Shown here piece by piece: positions 42,812 to 54,199 of a stretch of 64,000 nt of DNA (its first letter is position 1; the number at the start of each line of letters is the position of its first letter). The stretch spans positions 99,488,748-99,552,747 of the forward strand of contig JAQMRL010000002.1 in assembly GCA_035578175.1 (NCBI GenBank), given 5' to 3'. This DNA is from Catonia carolina (lineage: Eukaryota; Arthropoda; Insecta; Hemiptera; Achilidae). The translations under genes and the position numbers were made by a program. Below the pieces are notes generated by a model. It was not told where the DNA came from. It saw nothing but the letters and a program-made list of their open reading frames with translations, and did not search any database.

Positions 42812-43751
42812 AAATTCATCGACGCCTATTCATCGACTTATCTAAAACCAGTTTAAAAGCTGTTTTGTTCGCAAATAATTTTGCGAAATATAATTAATTT
42901 TGGTAATGATTTGCCCTCAGTTCTGGTTCCATACGCGGTCAACATGAAAGAGACAAACGAAAATATCAGCAGTATCCTTGAAAAAATTGGTTATAAAGAT
43001 CATCCCTGGAAACTCTGAGCTGATTTTAAGGTTGTGGCTTTACTTACAGGACTTCAATTGGGAAACACCAAACACTGATGCTTTCTATGTGAGTGGGATA
43101 GTCAAGCCCGCGATAAACATTATACCGTTCGAAATTGGCACTTGCGCGAAAGTTTAGTTCCCGGTCAAAAAAATGTTTCCAATGAGCCTTTGGTCTCGAG
43201 TGAAAACATATTTTTTCTCCTTTGCATATCAAACTCGGTTTGATTAAACAGTTCGTGAAAGCTATCGATAAAACGGGAGACAGATTCCAGTATTTGAAGA
43301 GCAAATTTCCACGTTTGAGTGAAGCAAAAATTAAAGAAGGAATATTTGTCGGTCCACAAATTAGAGAGCTTTTTAAAGATCCAGTGTTCATCAATCACTT
43401 AAATCGAAAAGAAAAAAGAGCTTGGGCTGCATTTAAAGACGTGTGTGAAAATTTTTCAGGAAATAACAATAGTGAAAATTATGTTGAAATCATTAAAGAA
43501 TTGCTACCTACACACGAGTCGATGGGTTGCAACATGTCATTAAAATTGAACTTTTTACTCGTTTGGACTTTTCCCCAGAAAACTTGGGACCAGTTCCCGA
43601 TGAACACGGAGAAAGGTTTCATCAAGAGATTGCACTCTTCAAAAAAAGGTTCTCTGGGAAGTGGAACTCAATTATGTTAGCAGACTACTGCTGGTCCCTC
43701 ATGCGTGAAACTCCCAGAGACCAATACAAGAGAAAAGCTACCTCCAAGTAA
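42812..43751 (+). pseudogene. Decayed member of a multicopy TE-associated protein family, function unknown
   Basis: Read across several frames, the plus strand gives RRLFIDLSKTSLKAVLFAN, VPYAVNMKETNENISSILEK, ADFKVVALLTGLQLGNTK, CEWDSQARDKHYTVRNWHLR and PGQKNV. Next come LHIKLGLIKQFVKAIDKTGD, FPRLSEAKIKEGIFVGPQIR, NRKEKRAWAAFKDVCENFSG, ESMGCNMSLKLNFL and, after a frameshift, DFSPENLGPVPDEHGERFHQ and ADYCWSLMRETPRDQYKRK. I recognise this set from many repeated uncharacterised arthropod proteins. I cannot name a domain or activity. The longest intact part is 152 codons (43,222-43,680). At least two frameshifts and several stops are present. Recurrence in genomes suggests a transposon-carried gene, but no terminal repeats were found here. 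Confidence 0.7.
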
Positions 43752-44620
43752 TACCACTCTCTTCAGTATGTGTATCCGATGACAACAAGTACCTTGAACC
43801 AGAAAAATTGTAAGTAAAAATTCACAAAATGTATCAATACATTAATACTCTCTTATTGTACCCTTTCAGTGTTAGGTAGACCTCGAAGAACAATAATACC
43901 GCGGTACAACTGCACAATATCATATCGTAGTTACACCAGACAGATAAAAAGTTGAAATTTCCAAATTAAGGAAGAATGGCCCACCCCTAAAAATGGTGGG
44001 CGATAGAGCGAAACGGAAGCCAGATTCGAATTTAGGGGGTAAAAATACATAAAGATCACCTATTAAAGTTTAAGAGGAATTTTTGATGCAGACCAGTGTT
44101 ATCAGCTTAAATTTGGGTAACAATAATTTTACAATGTTGCAATACTTTTCAGTTCACTTTTTGTCGAGAAATATTAAAAATATTAAAGTTTAATATTCAG
44201 AAATGTTTGATAAAATAAATGAATGAATGTCAAACCTTTTTGAAATACAAATGAAGATAGAATTCAGTCGGACCAATCAATTGTAAAACAAGTTTATTAA
44301 CAACATTTAATTGAAATTTAAAGCCACAGGAATTTTTACTAGTTGATCAACACATAAATTCACCCTTACATTTTGTAATGTCAGCTTCAATCAAAATAAT
44401 TTACATCTTTCAGGCAGATTACGTTTATGCCGTTTTTACAAACAAATATTTCATCTGATTAAGCTTACAGTTTTATTTTTTGCCAGATACTAAATTTCAC
44501 AACTACACTAGTAGTTTAAACTACGTTCGGTAAAAAAATTCCCTTTTATTAAGTATAAATCCCCACAGGGGAAATGCCAAAGCAAAAAAAAAACTTTCAT
44601 GTTTCTTTTTTATAATCCAG
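43752..44620. other. AT-rich DNA without recognisable gene
   Basis: A small hairpin (GCCCACC...GGTGGGC) at about 43,979-44,001 and otherwise nothing. Confidence 0.5.
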
Positions 44621-44624
44621 CTAG

Positions 44625-44800
44625 AATGGCTTCGTGACACAGTGGTTAAAAAAAACGTTTATAGTGAACTGAAAACAGAAAGTTTCATTTCCTATTTCCG
44701 GTTAGGAAGCACAATATTTTAACTCGCCGTTATTGTTCTGCAATGCCCTCCGGTCGCTAATGCAATCGATGCAAATTTACTTACATTTTCTGTCAGTAAG
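44625..44800 (+). repeat. Degenerate tRNA-like SINE
   Basis: GGCTTCGTGACACAGTGGTTA (A box) precedes AGTTTCATTTCC (eroded B box). Further on, CCGGTCGCTAATGCAATCGATGC resembles the body box GTCGCTAATGACC of SINE A. Poorly conserved. Confidence 0.45.
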
Positions 44801-44835
44801 GACCATTTTAGATCAGGTTTTGTTACTTTAGACCA

Positions 44836-44935
44836 GTGATGGGCAAACTTTTGTAGTGGGGGGGGTCACAGAAAAATGAAAATTATCCAGGCGGGCCAAC
44901 AAAATGTATTTAGAAGAAATACATAGAAAAACTAC
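44836..44935 (+). mobile_element. hAT-like terminal fragment
   Basis: CAGTGATGGGCAAACTTTTG, a G-run and GGCGGGCCAACAAAATG resemble the first ~80 bp of hAT non-autonomous elements. No opposite terminus was found. Confidence 0.4.
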
Positions 44936-45039
44936 CTTTTTATTAATTTTTTATTTATTAAATATTAACATATTGTTTCAAACCTCAATTATGATTGAAA
45001 GAGCATGAGGGATTGCGCGATAGAAGAAACTGTGATTAT

Positions 45040-45560
45040 GTTACTAAAAGTGTCTCAAAATGAGAATTTCCTCATTCCTTATTCTGTCAGGCGTGTACTA
45101 ACCTAGTCCTTCGCAGAAATCTCATCTCTGCCGTCTGGATTCTCCGCTGTTGGGTTTTTGTAGTTGTCCATGCCTCACTTCCATACAGAATAACTGGAGT
45201 AGTGTTGAACTTAAATTTTGTGACCCTTCCTGCTCTCTATTCCAAAGTTCTGCTTATAACCCTACATATCCTCTGAAATTACATACACTTATCCTCTGCT
45301 CTGTATCCAGATCAGAATCAAATCCCACGTCCGCACCCTAAATAACGAAAGTGAGATACCTTCTCCATGCCGGTATTATCCACAATTACTTTTAAACGAA
45401 CTGGATTTTTGCCTTTAAAAACCATTATTTTGGTTTTATCAATGGAAATTTTTAAGCCAAAATCTTTACACAGTTTAGGTAATACATTTGAACCGCCCGT
45501 TTAAGATTATCCTCTATCTCCTGCACAATCCACACGTCATCCGTAAGTAAGTGATTTAAT
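45040..45560 (-). pseudogene. LINE ORF2 remnant (post-RT thumb region)
   Basis: Minus-strand fragments in order: LTDDVWIVQEIEDNLKRAV (after the RT -ADD), KILA-KF-LIKPK, RRYLTF-I-GADVGFDSDLD, TEQRISVCNFRGYV, LLQLFCMEVRHGQLQKPN, then in another frame a TPDRIRNEEILIL block. The overall order matches LINE sequences with ILYGSEAWT and T-RDRIRNEE. It is strongly eroded with many stops and frame changes, so this is an old insertion. Confidence 0.65.
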
Positions 45561-45763
45561 TATTCCTTTTACAAATTTCTAATTTCCTTCTGAGATTAAA
45601 ACACAATATATATATATATTAAAAAGTTTGCCACTTCTTTTTGAATAATTCAGTATTGTTGACTATATGTTAAAAGCCAGCGCGAAAGATATATATTTTT
45701 TAATATTATAAAAATGGCATATGATAGTGACGTATGTTAGCCTACTCAATTTCTTTGTAAATG

Positions 45764-45866
45764 CTGAGCCGAAACAATAAATATTTTGAAAGATCATGAC
45801 AAGCAAGTACGTCACTCTGTCACTCAAAGGAGTTAAACGTTATGGTAACATGTGCTGAACAGAGCT
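45764..45866 (+). repeat. 103 bp dispersed direct repeat, copy 1
   Basis: CTGAGCCGAAACAATAAATA to CTGAACAGAGCT. It recurs at 47,340-47,442 with one visible mismatch (AAAGGAG versus AAAGAAG). Confidence 0.85.
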
Positions 45867-45869
45867 GTA

Positions 45870-46570
45870 GGCTACATCAAAGAAAAAAAATACCGTTAGA
45901 GAGTTTTTGTAAATTTAATCATCACAAAATTTTAGTCAGCAACGTTGCCTTTGTGAGGTTATCCATCTCAAATCCCAAATTAATATTTTACTCAGTAGAA
46001 TTTATGTTACTTTTTAAAAATGTTAGGTTTTTTTAATTTCGGCAAACAGGATTATTTTTCTCGTGAATGTTTTACCGTTAAAATTCACCTATCATTGACT
46101 GTTTACACATTAAGCCTACATAAATAATGTAAATAATATTAACAGTAAAAATCTAACATGAATCGTTTTATTAAATTTATAATTTTATGCATTTCAAACA
46201 AACACGAAATGATTTGTATTATCCCATAAAATAAAAACCACATAAATTTCGGACTAAAGAAAATCGTTCTAGTCGTTTTAGAGAAATATATAGTAATAAC
46301 ACCCTTATGGATAGAATACAAGCATAGATGTGTGTTATTAGTGCTCTGTAACCGTAAAATATGTCTGTGAATCAGCTCTAAAATAATGAATTGAACAAAA
46401 AAATACTACAGAAAGAAGGCCTACTTCAATGCTTAGCGTTTTTCTTCTGAAACTAGAGAAGTTATTATATTTATTGATTCGACCCGTAGAGAAAGCCTTA
46501 ATAAGTTATAAGGAAGGCTCTTTCATCCACAATCGTTTACTCATCTCTTCGCTCTTATATAAACTTCTCC
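45870..46570. other. AT-rich DNA without recognisable gene
   Basis: No motif recognised. Confidence 0.5.
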
Positions 46571-46832
46571 GAAAATGTGGGTAAATATAACGGTGTTAAG
46601 CCCAGCCATGTTGATATTAAACTACTTGTTTAAATAAATTTAAACAATTTAATAATACAAATTTATTAATGGCGTAGTTATTTCCGTATAGTATATTTAT
46701 TGAAAATGTGGGTAAATATAACGGTGTTAAGCCCAGCCATGTTGATATTAAACTACTTGTTTAAATAAATTTAAACAATTTAATAATACAAATTTATTAA
46801 TGGCGTAGTTATTTCCGTATAGTATATTTTAT
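46571..46832. repeat. Perfect 131 bp tandem duplication
   Basis: Units 46,571-46,701 and 46,702-46,832 both begin GAAAATGTGGGTAAATATAA and end CCGTATAGTATATTTA or nearly so. No mismatch was seen over the unit. No coding content. Confidence 0.88.
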
Positions 46833-46867
46833 TAGTTTATTTAAAGTCAAATTATTTGCTTATTTAT

Positions 46868-47002
46868 TAGTGACTATAATGGGTTTTGTACATTAACAGT
46901 GGGTTTTAGTTGTACTGTAATTAGGTTTCCAGATTCTAGCTGGCGGGATTCAAACCCGGGACCCTCCCGACTCGGAACCTACATCACGATGGAGGCCCCT
47001 TA
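46868..47002 (-). repeat. SINE family B, copy (degenerate)
   Basis: On the minus strand, GGGCCTCCATCGTGATGTAG is followed by GGGTCCCGGGTTTGAATCCC (B box), then CTAGAATCTGGAAAC and AAAACCCACTGTTAATG. This follows the order of the cleaner copy at 49,355-49,538. Confidence 0.55.
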
Positions 47003-47339
47003 AATTTTTATTAAGTACAATTTTCTCCCTGAATTGAGGGTAGCCTATAATTGTAAATAAAAACCAATTTCAAAGGACAGGAGAACAACCCACGACTTTT
47101 TTAAGGTATAATGCCGTTTCACCGTCTTAAAGCAGGTATACAAACTTAATAAATACGTAATTCAATTTTAATCAAAGTTTCCATATTTTAAGTCAATATG
47201 AATCCAAAATCCCATCGGACGATGAATGATGAGGACCTTAGTTTTTTCAGTAGTTTTTTGGAAATTCATACTTCTGATTAAGATCATGAAATCTGAAGAT
47301 CAAAAAATGGTATTGAGCCTTTTTTTACAATGCTAGTGT

Positions 47340-47442
47340 CTGAGCCGAAACAATAAATATTTTGAAAGATCATGACAAGCAAGTACGTCACTCTGTCACT
47401 CAAAGAAGTTAAACGTTATGGTAACATGTGCTGAACAGAGCT
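47340..47442 (+). repeat. 103 bp dispersed direct repeat, copy 2
   Basis: Pairs with 45,764-45,866, about 1.58 kb away. It may be a segmental duplication or two copies of an unrecognised repeat. Confidence 0.85.
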
Positions 47443-48035
47443 TATGCACCACGCTTTATGCTATTAAAATCTTTGAAAGTACAAACAAATAAATCTTAGA
47501 CTGAATCTAATAATATCAAATACTGTTTATTTTTAGTTTATTTAATGTCGCATCAAAGTTTTGTCATTAACAACAACTGTGGACAACAACGGTGAGTTTC
47601 TTACATGCTGTAATTTTCAGATCTTATTAGCCAATCCAACCTGAGACCTCCAAAATTTAAGGCTCGTACAACAACCACTGCACTGCAAATGCGGCCTCTG
47701 AATGAGTTATTTATTAAGGAATTCCAGACAGACCACCATCGTCGATTGATCACGTCATCAGAGTTACATACGCGTGGTGTATAACTGATCTTGACATACG
47801 ACCCTAATAAGAAATAAATCAAGTCTTTCATTCACAGACTGTTCGAAAAATTCGATTACAAACCAATAACTTTGAAAAGTCGATGGTGAAGTTTAATTAA
47901 AAAGTATGTATCTGTATCAGTTATAAGCTCATGTGTGTAAAAACAAAACAACCATTTTTCCAACTAGTTAATATTTAAATAATTCTATAACTGAAACCTA
48001 AGGTTGACACCTATGGCAGTGAAACGTAACTTTGT
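47443..48035. other. AT-rich DNA without recognisable gene
   Basis: A slightly GC-richer stretch at 47,630-47,770 reads through 76 codons on the minus strand without a recognised domain. Confidence 0.45.
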
Positions 48036-48039
48036 TACA

Positions 48040-48415
48040 AACAGATTGCAACATGTACAGAACGTCTGAAAGAAAGATTTGAAGGAGGACTTTTGAACTA
48101 ATAAGAAAAGATGCCTGAAGAGTTCGTAAAATAAAAGGAACTGAATACTCTCAATGAAGGTAGAAACTTAATCTGTTTCATAAAGGTCCAAAGTTTTAGA
48201 TGGTTGGGGCACATTGAAAGTGTAGTCAACAATGATGATTAAGGTGATATGGAAGAATGGCTGTTCAATAGAAGAAGGGATGGCTAAACTAGGAACAGGA
48301 TGCTGGACCATTTTATGAATGATTTTATTGTGATGGGGGCTGGATGGAAGACGCAAGTAACTAGCCAAGAGGCTTGTGGAGGAATCCAAAGCCTACCAGT
48401 GCTATAAAATTACAA
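48040..48415 (+). pseudogene. LINE ORF2 C-terminal remnant, strongly eroded
   Basis: The plus strand reads NLICFIKVQSFRWLGHIESV, a stop-containing EEWLFNRRRDG, NRMLDHFMNDFIVMGAG, WKTQVTSQEA and C-GIQSLPVL. This mirrors the LINE tail order (RF-K-QR-RWLGH-ER, R-R-R--NRWLD-V--D---MG---W-T----R--W---V-E-KA--GL). It is related to 30,048-30,360 (-). Several stops and frame changes. Confidence 0.6.
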
Positions 48416-48419
48416 GATA

Positions 48420-49186
48420 ATCTTCATTTTTGCTCCGGTTTTAACAGCCTTTATTTCCTTGAAGTATTGCACTATTTTTAAAGTGTTTAAACACCAATAC
48501 TTTGGTAGCAATCCAAAAATTTGAAGAGAAATTTTACTACTATAAGAATAATAACTCTTGTAACACTTTTATTTCGATTTGATTTCCATCTTGTAACACA
48601 AATAATAGTCAAAACACTTATGCTAAACAAAATCTAGAGACAAATAGTTTGTTGTTAATTTATTCGAACTTTTCTAATCATGTTAAGTGAAATCAAATAC
48701 TATTTTTGTTTTTGACCACCCAGTAATCAAAAAAACCTGCATTACATTTATCAAATAGATGCTTTTTATTGTTGTAATCAAAATTTGTTTACAGACACTA
48801 AATGAAAAAGAAATTATACGAACGAATGTCAATATTTTTTTGTAATTTAATAAAGTATAATGTATTTTAATAATGACTGTCGAATACTTTAGAATGAATT
48901 TCTTGGTATGGAGTGGAGAGGATCGTGGCAACCTCAAGGCCAAATGTTTCGGACAACAAATGAATTTTTACGACAAAGACACTTACTCAATCGGTTCGTT
49001 AGTGTACCTGTCATAAAAATTACAGAAAATAAATATCTAATTAGTTTCTATTCATAATAGAGATTTAGAGAACCTAAAGGACTTCATAGATTCTTCAAGT
49101 ATTTTTTAACCGTTCAAAGGTGTTATTAAACTCGATCTCTTAATATAACTTGAACAACTTAAACTGGCACATGGAAATACGAGTAT
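48420..49186. other. AT-rich DNA without recognisable gene
   Basis: Nothing recognised. Confidence 0.5.
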
Positions 49187-49190
49187 TAAC

Positions 49191-49761
49191 CCTTTTAGTG
49201 CCAACGTCCGGAAAACAGGACGTCAGCACCTTTTATGTTAAGTGCTACCGTCCGATTTACCAGACGTCCATAAGTTATGCATAAAATGCCAACGTCCGGA
49301 TAACCGGACGTTACAAAAATATGTTTTTACCAAAAATTAATGGAATAATGTATTCTGAGACCACCTCCTTGGTGTAGTGACTAGCATGCTACCGTACAAA
49401 GTGAAGGATCCCGGGTTTGATTCCTGGCCAGGGTCTGGAAATTTTAACACATTAAAACTACCGTTACAGTAGGCCTTCTGAAACCCACAGTAGTTCGCTA
49501 ATGACCAAGCTATCGTTTATATTTAAATAAACTAAAACAATGTATTTTTAGTGTTATCAGAACGATTTATTTTTTTTATGAACACAATAAAAATTAATTT
49601 TTAACGTGAAATGTTATTTTTCTGTAACGTTGAAATTTAGGATGGAAATGGCAGGCTTATGACTGCAAGTTGTCGAAGGCTGTCACTTTTCGTACATCTT
49701 TATACAAATGATATGGCACATTAGGATCGAACTTGTAAATATTGTTTGGGCACTGAAAGAG
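49191..49761. mobile_element. piggyBac-type MITE (571 bp) with nested SINE
   Basis: Flanked on both sides by TTAA (49,187-49,190 and 49,762-49,765), the piggyBac target. Terminal inverted repeats: CCCTTTTAGTGCC at the left and GGCACTGAAAGAG at the right (reverse complement CTCTTTCAGTGCC). Just inside the left end, three hairpin-like units follow one another. They are ACGTCCGGAAAACAGGACGT, CCGTCCGATTTACCAGACG and the perfect AACGTCCGG-ATAA-CCGGACGTT (to 49,311). No transposase frame. SINE B (49,355-49,538) is inserted in it. Confidence 0.85.
49355..49538 (+). repeat. SINE family B, with 8 bp target-site duplication
   Basis: CTCCTTGGTGTAGTGACTAG (A box) and TCCCGGGTTTGATTCCTGG (B box) in tRNA spacing, then AGGGTCTGGAAATTTTAAC, CTGAAACCCACAGTAGTTCG, CTAATGACC and an A-rich end. 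AATGTATT flanks it at 49,347-49,354 and 49,539-49,546. Related copies lie at 46,868 (-) and probably 30,525 (-). Confidence 0.8.
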
Positions 49762-49769
49762 TTAATGTA

Positions 49770-51540
49770 TGAATGTTCTGATGGAGAACTTACCTAATGG
49801 TAATTTAAAGACATATTTTTTTAAAGTCGTATTTAAACGCCCTTTTGGGCGAATTATTATATTCAGAAGCCACTCTGAGAGTTGGTTGAAAAAAACCTTA
49901 ACACTTCAAATTTCACCTTAAGCGGTTCAGTAATTTTAGCTGTAGAACGCATATGAAATAAAAACAAAACGAAAATACCTTTAAAGTACATTTTTATAAC
50001 TTCATGGGGGCCATAAAAAGTGAAAATTAGTTGAAATCCGGGTTCCGAGTATTAAGTCCATCGTAATACTTTCTTACAGCACTATAAATAAAGTACTCGT
50101 ACCAGATAAAAATATTCACGTTATTGTTTGATATCTGTAAAAAAGGGAGTGGATTCGTGCAAAACTCTTGATTCATAATAATTATAATGTTCTAAATCAG
50201 CTAATTATTCCGTTGATGATTTAACAACAGGTACGATTTCAATTCAAACGTAGATCTAATCCACTTGCTTTGATCATACGTTATATTAACTGGTGACGTT
50301 AATAGTACTTTCAAGTATTTACGCCGTGGGTTTTATTGATTTCGTTCATTTAATTAGAAACCGGATTTAGATTTTATTAAAATGTATATGTTGGCTTAAT
50401 GTATGAATATTATTCTTCACTGTTTATTTACTATTGTCTACTAATCAAAAATAATATTTAAATGCAAACTGTAAAGGATAGGCTATTACATAAATTTGTA
50501 ATACCTTAATGTAATTTTATTTGTTAAGTTTGCTGTCTAGAATTTGTTTTTTTAAAATGAGAAATGAAGATTTATTAGTTACTGTACTGCTGTTATTTTT
50601 TTACCATGTTTAAAAGTATATTTTCACCTCAGTATTTCAGGCATTTATTTTTCAACCCTGAAAATAAAAACTTTACTTTTTCACAGCAGAATATGCCTCT
50701 ATAATCAAATGCATTAATATCAATACTTTAATACTTTATTTCCTAATAAAAAAAATATAATTTTAATATTGATGTTTTATACCATTTTTATACATACATC
50801 CACTCCCCATTACCACAATCATAACAATAAGCGAGTCGGTTGAAATTGACATCCAAATATGGTTAAAAAACCATGTCCCGAATACGTAAAAACACATTAT
50901 TTCACTATTTAAACTATTTATCAAAAAAATATAGTGAGTGAGCTCACCGTTAACATTGTGTTTTACCTACCCCGACATCGTCCCTTCCGTTATCAGTTAT
51001 CCATTTCTGCATTTCATTCTTAAATTTAATTTAATTCTATTCAGTTATGTTTTTAGGTAGCAGGTTGTTAAATTTGGGGGGCCAAGTAATTATATTACTT
51101 TCAAAGGAGGTAATTACAATTGATGTTCTTAACAGCATTTCTGAGAATGAGAAAAATTATTAATTTTTTGCATTAAATTTTAAAAGAACTGATGTTGTCG
51201 GTTGCACTGAGAATAAGTAGAAGCTTTTGAAGAAGCCAGGCATAACAGGCAGCTAAATCTGGTAGAAAAGGCAATGGTGAATTTAACCCTCTATTCGTTT
51301 AACTTAATTTAATATTACTACCTCTAATTTGTTTACTTTTATTAGTAGGCCTACCTCCAGGGATTAAGTGTAGCAACATACTTTTGAGCTGTGGATCTAA
51401 AGAAATGAAAATCTGGAGTGAAATTGTGACATATAATTCCCTTCTGATTTATTATACGGTAGATTTCGGGTACTTGACATTCGGCAACTTTACATAAGGA
51501 ACTTATTACTGTACATAAGATCTAATAAACTTTCTTGACT
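49770..51540. other. AT-rich DNA without recognisable gene
   Basis: No motif recognised. Confidence 0.5.
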
Positions 51541-51544
51541 ACAG

Positions 51545-52117
51545 AAAATAATTCACAATTATCATACCAGAGCTGTAACCCGTATTGTATATCAAGCTAC
51601 TAGATTAAAAATAGCCTCAACCACATACCTTAATTTACCAGAGGCTATCCGAAATACTGATGTAATTCCTCAAATATACAAAAGAAGAGTAACCAACCGG
51701 CTCATTAATTTAGGGAGAGGGCAGTCTGAGGATTTAATTAGTTCTATATATTCAAACTAAGCTCTTCCTCTTGTTTCAACCAAAGATTTTTGTTAACATT
51801 GTCATCGAAAGTCTGCTTCATCCTGTGCCACTACATGAAATTTTATGTTTATTAATCTTTTTTTAATTAATTTTTTTATACTTTTATTTATTTGTATATT
51901 TACGTTAGGAAATTTTGTTGTAGGTATGTTTATTTTTTTTGTAAATTTTTGTTTCTTTTCTTTCATGTAAATTTAGTGTAGATATAAAAATATATAACAA
52001 AATAAGCCAACTCATGCCCGCGCACAAGCTAGACCTTTGGGGTTATTAGAAAATAAGATAGGATAAGATTAATTGTACTTGTTTTTAGCAATAATAAATA
52101 AATAAATAAATAAATGC
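51545..52117 (+). pseudogene. LINE C-terminus and 3' UTR (CR1/L2-like or Jockey-like)
   Basis: One frame reads HNYHTRAVTRIVYQATRLKI, ASTTYLNLPEAIRNTDVIPQ and IYKRRVTNRLINLGRGQSED, ending at a TAA near 51,758. This resembles the H-YNTR...LP--I...FK--V---L end of CR1/L2-type proteins. About 250 bp further on come GCCCGCGCACAAGCTAGACC, TTTGGGGTTATTAG and an (AATA)n tail at about 52,090-52,114, the expected LINE 3' terminus. The RT core is missing. The tail is part of the tandem duplication that follows. Confidence 0.6.
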
Positions 52118-52402
52118 TCACACGATTTTCTCTTGCCAATGTATGAAAGAACCAATTTTCATTAGCAGTATTTTGTAAAATTACTGCCACAAAACAAAGT
52201 AAAATAAAAAATTATGTTCGAACAATAGTTTAGGATAAGATTAATTGTACTTGTTTTTAGCAATAATAAATAAATAAATAAATAAATGCTCACACGATTT
52301 TCTCTTGCCAATGTATGAAAGAACCAATTTTCATTAGCAGTATTTTGTAAAATTACTGCCACAAAACAAAGTAAAATAAAAAATTATGTTCGAACAATAG
52401 TT
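52059..52402. repeat. Perfect 172 bp tandem duplication
   Basis: Units 52,059-52,230 and 52,231-52,402 both run from TAGGATAAGATTAATTGTAC to CGAACAATAGTT without a visible mismatch. The duplicated piece spans the junction between the LINE tail and the beginning of family E copy 3. Confidence 0.88.
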
Positions 52403-53000
52403 TTTGAGTTTTTAATTTTTAAAAAAATTTATTATCTGCACCTTTACAAAATTTCGGTAACTTGTCAATTTACAGTAAGTAATTTGGAAAATACGCACTG
52501 TAGAATTACAACGTTATAAATAAAAGTTGTAGGTTGTTTAATTTGTTATAACTTTTATTATGAACACTATTATCCTGAGACGCTTGTTAAAGTCGCAATC
52601 TTTAAACAAATTATTTTTTTTACCACGAGAGCACAGCCCTCACGAATTTCAGCAGATACCCCGCTTTTCCTATCTTGTAGAGCACAAAAAATGTAGTAAA
52701 TAAGGGGAATTTTAACAAAATCTTTGAGGCTTTTATTGAGAAAATTGCTTCTATACTTTCGGTTGACCGATTTTGTTTATAATGTTAATGTCGGGTCCCA
52801 AGTTAAGTTTCAAGTTTTATTAACTCAGATGATTTTCAGTTTTTGGGAAAGGTCGTTACAAATACACACACACAGAACAAATTGGTCAAAAACATTTTTT
52901 GGGCTTAAAGGACCTGAAAACATGTATTTCTGGTGAAAACTTGATTTCATAATATTGACATGAACACTTTAGCCCAATTTTCTTACTTACAATTGGATAG
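52115..53000 (-). mobile_element. Family E element, copy 3
   Basis: Minus-strand copy. Its terminal GCTCACACGATTTTCTCTTGCC (plus strand, left) matches the family end. CTACAACTTTTATT, the CAGCAGATACC...CTATCTTGTAG region, a short (AC)n remnant (52,862-52,874), CAGGTCCTTTA and GGTGAAAACTTGATTTC follow, as in copy 1 read backwards. Its left end was doubled by the tandem duplication. Confidence 0.65.
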
Positions 53001-53750
53001 CTGAGTGGATGAAAGTGTTATGTGTCATTTTAAGATAATTTTAGTAATTAATGAATATTACATGCATATTTAGTTATTTAGGTGGCATAGAATGCTCTAT
53101 TGCAACAGCTTAAGAAAATGCTACAGGATTAAGGGGGCATGTACCATATAATTTTGTGTTTTGTATTGAATAAAGAGGTAAAGATCACATTGTTTCTCTA
53201 GAATAGAAGGTATCATCATTTTACACATTATCAGTAACAGTTAACTTTAGTAATAAATATTAAACGTTATCCATAAAAGCTGTTAATAAGAATTTCTTTA
53301 AAAGATTCTCTAATAAAAAACTATGCTTGTATTATTGAAATAGCGTACTGTTCATCCATTCTCAAGGGAAACAGAAATTTTGTGGATGAAGGAATTATAT
53401 GCAGAGAAAAGTTGTAAGAAAACTGATATAGAAGAATAATGTTGAAAAGTAAAATTTTAAGAATTTTTAGATTCATTTATAATTTTTCGTGAAGGGACAA
53501 TAGTAAGTACCAAAATAAAATCACAAAAACTAACAAAAACTTGGAAACCTTAGATTTTTGATCGCGTTTTCCTCAAAACTATAATTTTGTAACATAACAC
53601 CTTCATTCGGTAAGGTCTTAAATTCAAAAAGTAAATAATGAAGGAATCGTTGGGATTACGTCAGCAATGTAACGACATCAATGAATATATTGTAAGATTT
53701 ATACGACTTTGAAAGAAGATGAAGTTTATTTTATCTTTTCAAGTGAATAA
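53001..53750. other. AT-rich DNA without recognisable gene
   Basis: Nothing recognised. Confidence 0.5.
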
Positions 53751-53754
53751 AATC

Positions 53755-54135
53755 AGGTGTGAAACACTCACACACGAACTTCCCTTGTCAATGCCAATAA
53801 TGAACAATACAACCTAATATTAGTAATAAAACGTTAGAAATAAACAATAAAATTAATCATAAAAAACATAACCTCATTTTAATCACGAGTGAAAGACGCA
53901 AAATGAAAATCAACCTTAAGTTGGCTTAATAACAAGGAAAATCACTCTTTTACGCTAAACTAGGCTTTGTAGAGAAAAATGCTTCAAATAAACGTTGTAG
54001 ATCTTTTTTATTTCTATAAATTTATTATATACACTTTTGTCGTGAAATGCATAATAAAGCCGAAATCTTAAGAAAAAAAAATTTTTTTTACAGATCTTTA
54101 TGAAAAAAAAACAACAGAAAATTACTAATAACCGC
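53755..54135 (-). mobile_element. Family E element, copy 4 (partial)
   Basis: It begins at AGGTGTGAAACACTCACAC (family terminus, inverted) and runs through ATTTTAATCACGAGTGAAAG and ACGTTGTAGATC to about 54,135. It forms an inverted pair with copy 5. Confidence 0.7.
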
Positions 54136-54199
54136 TTATACTAATTGTGTGGCGATGTAATTAAATTTGAAGTAAAAATTATATTAAAATAATGATGAC

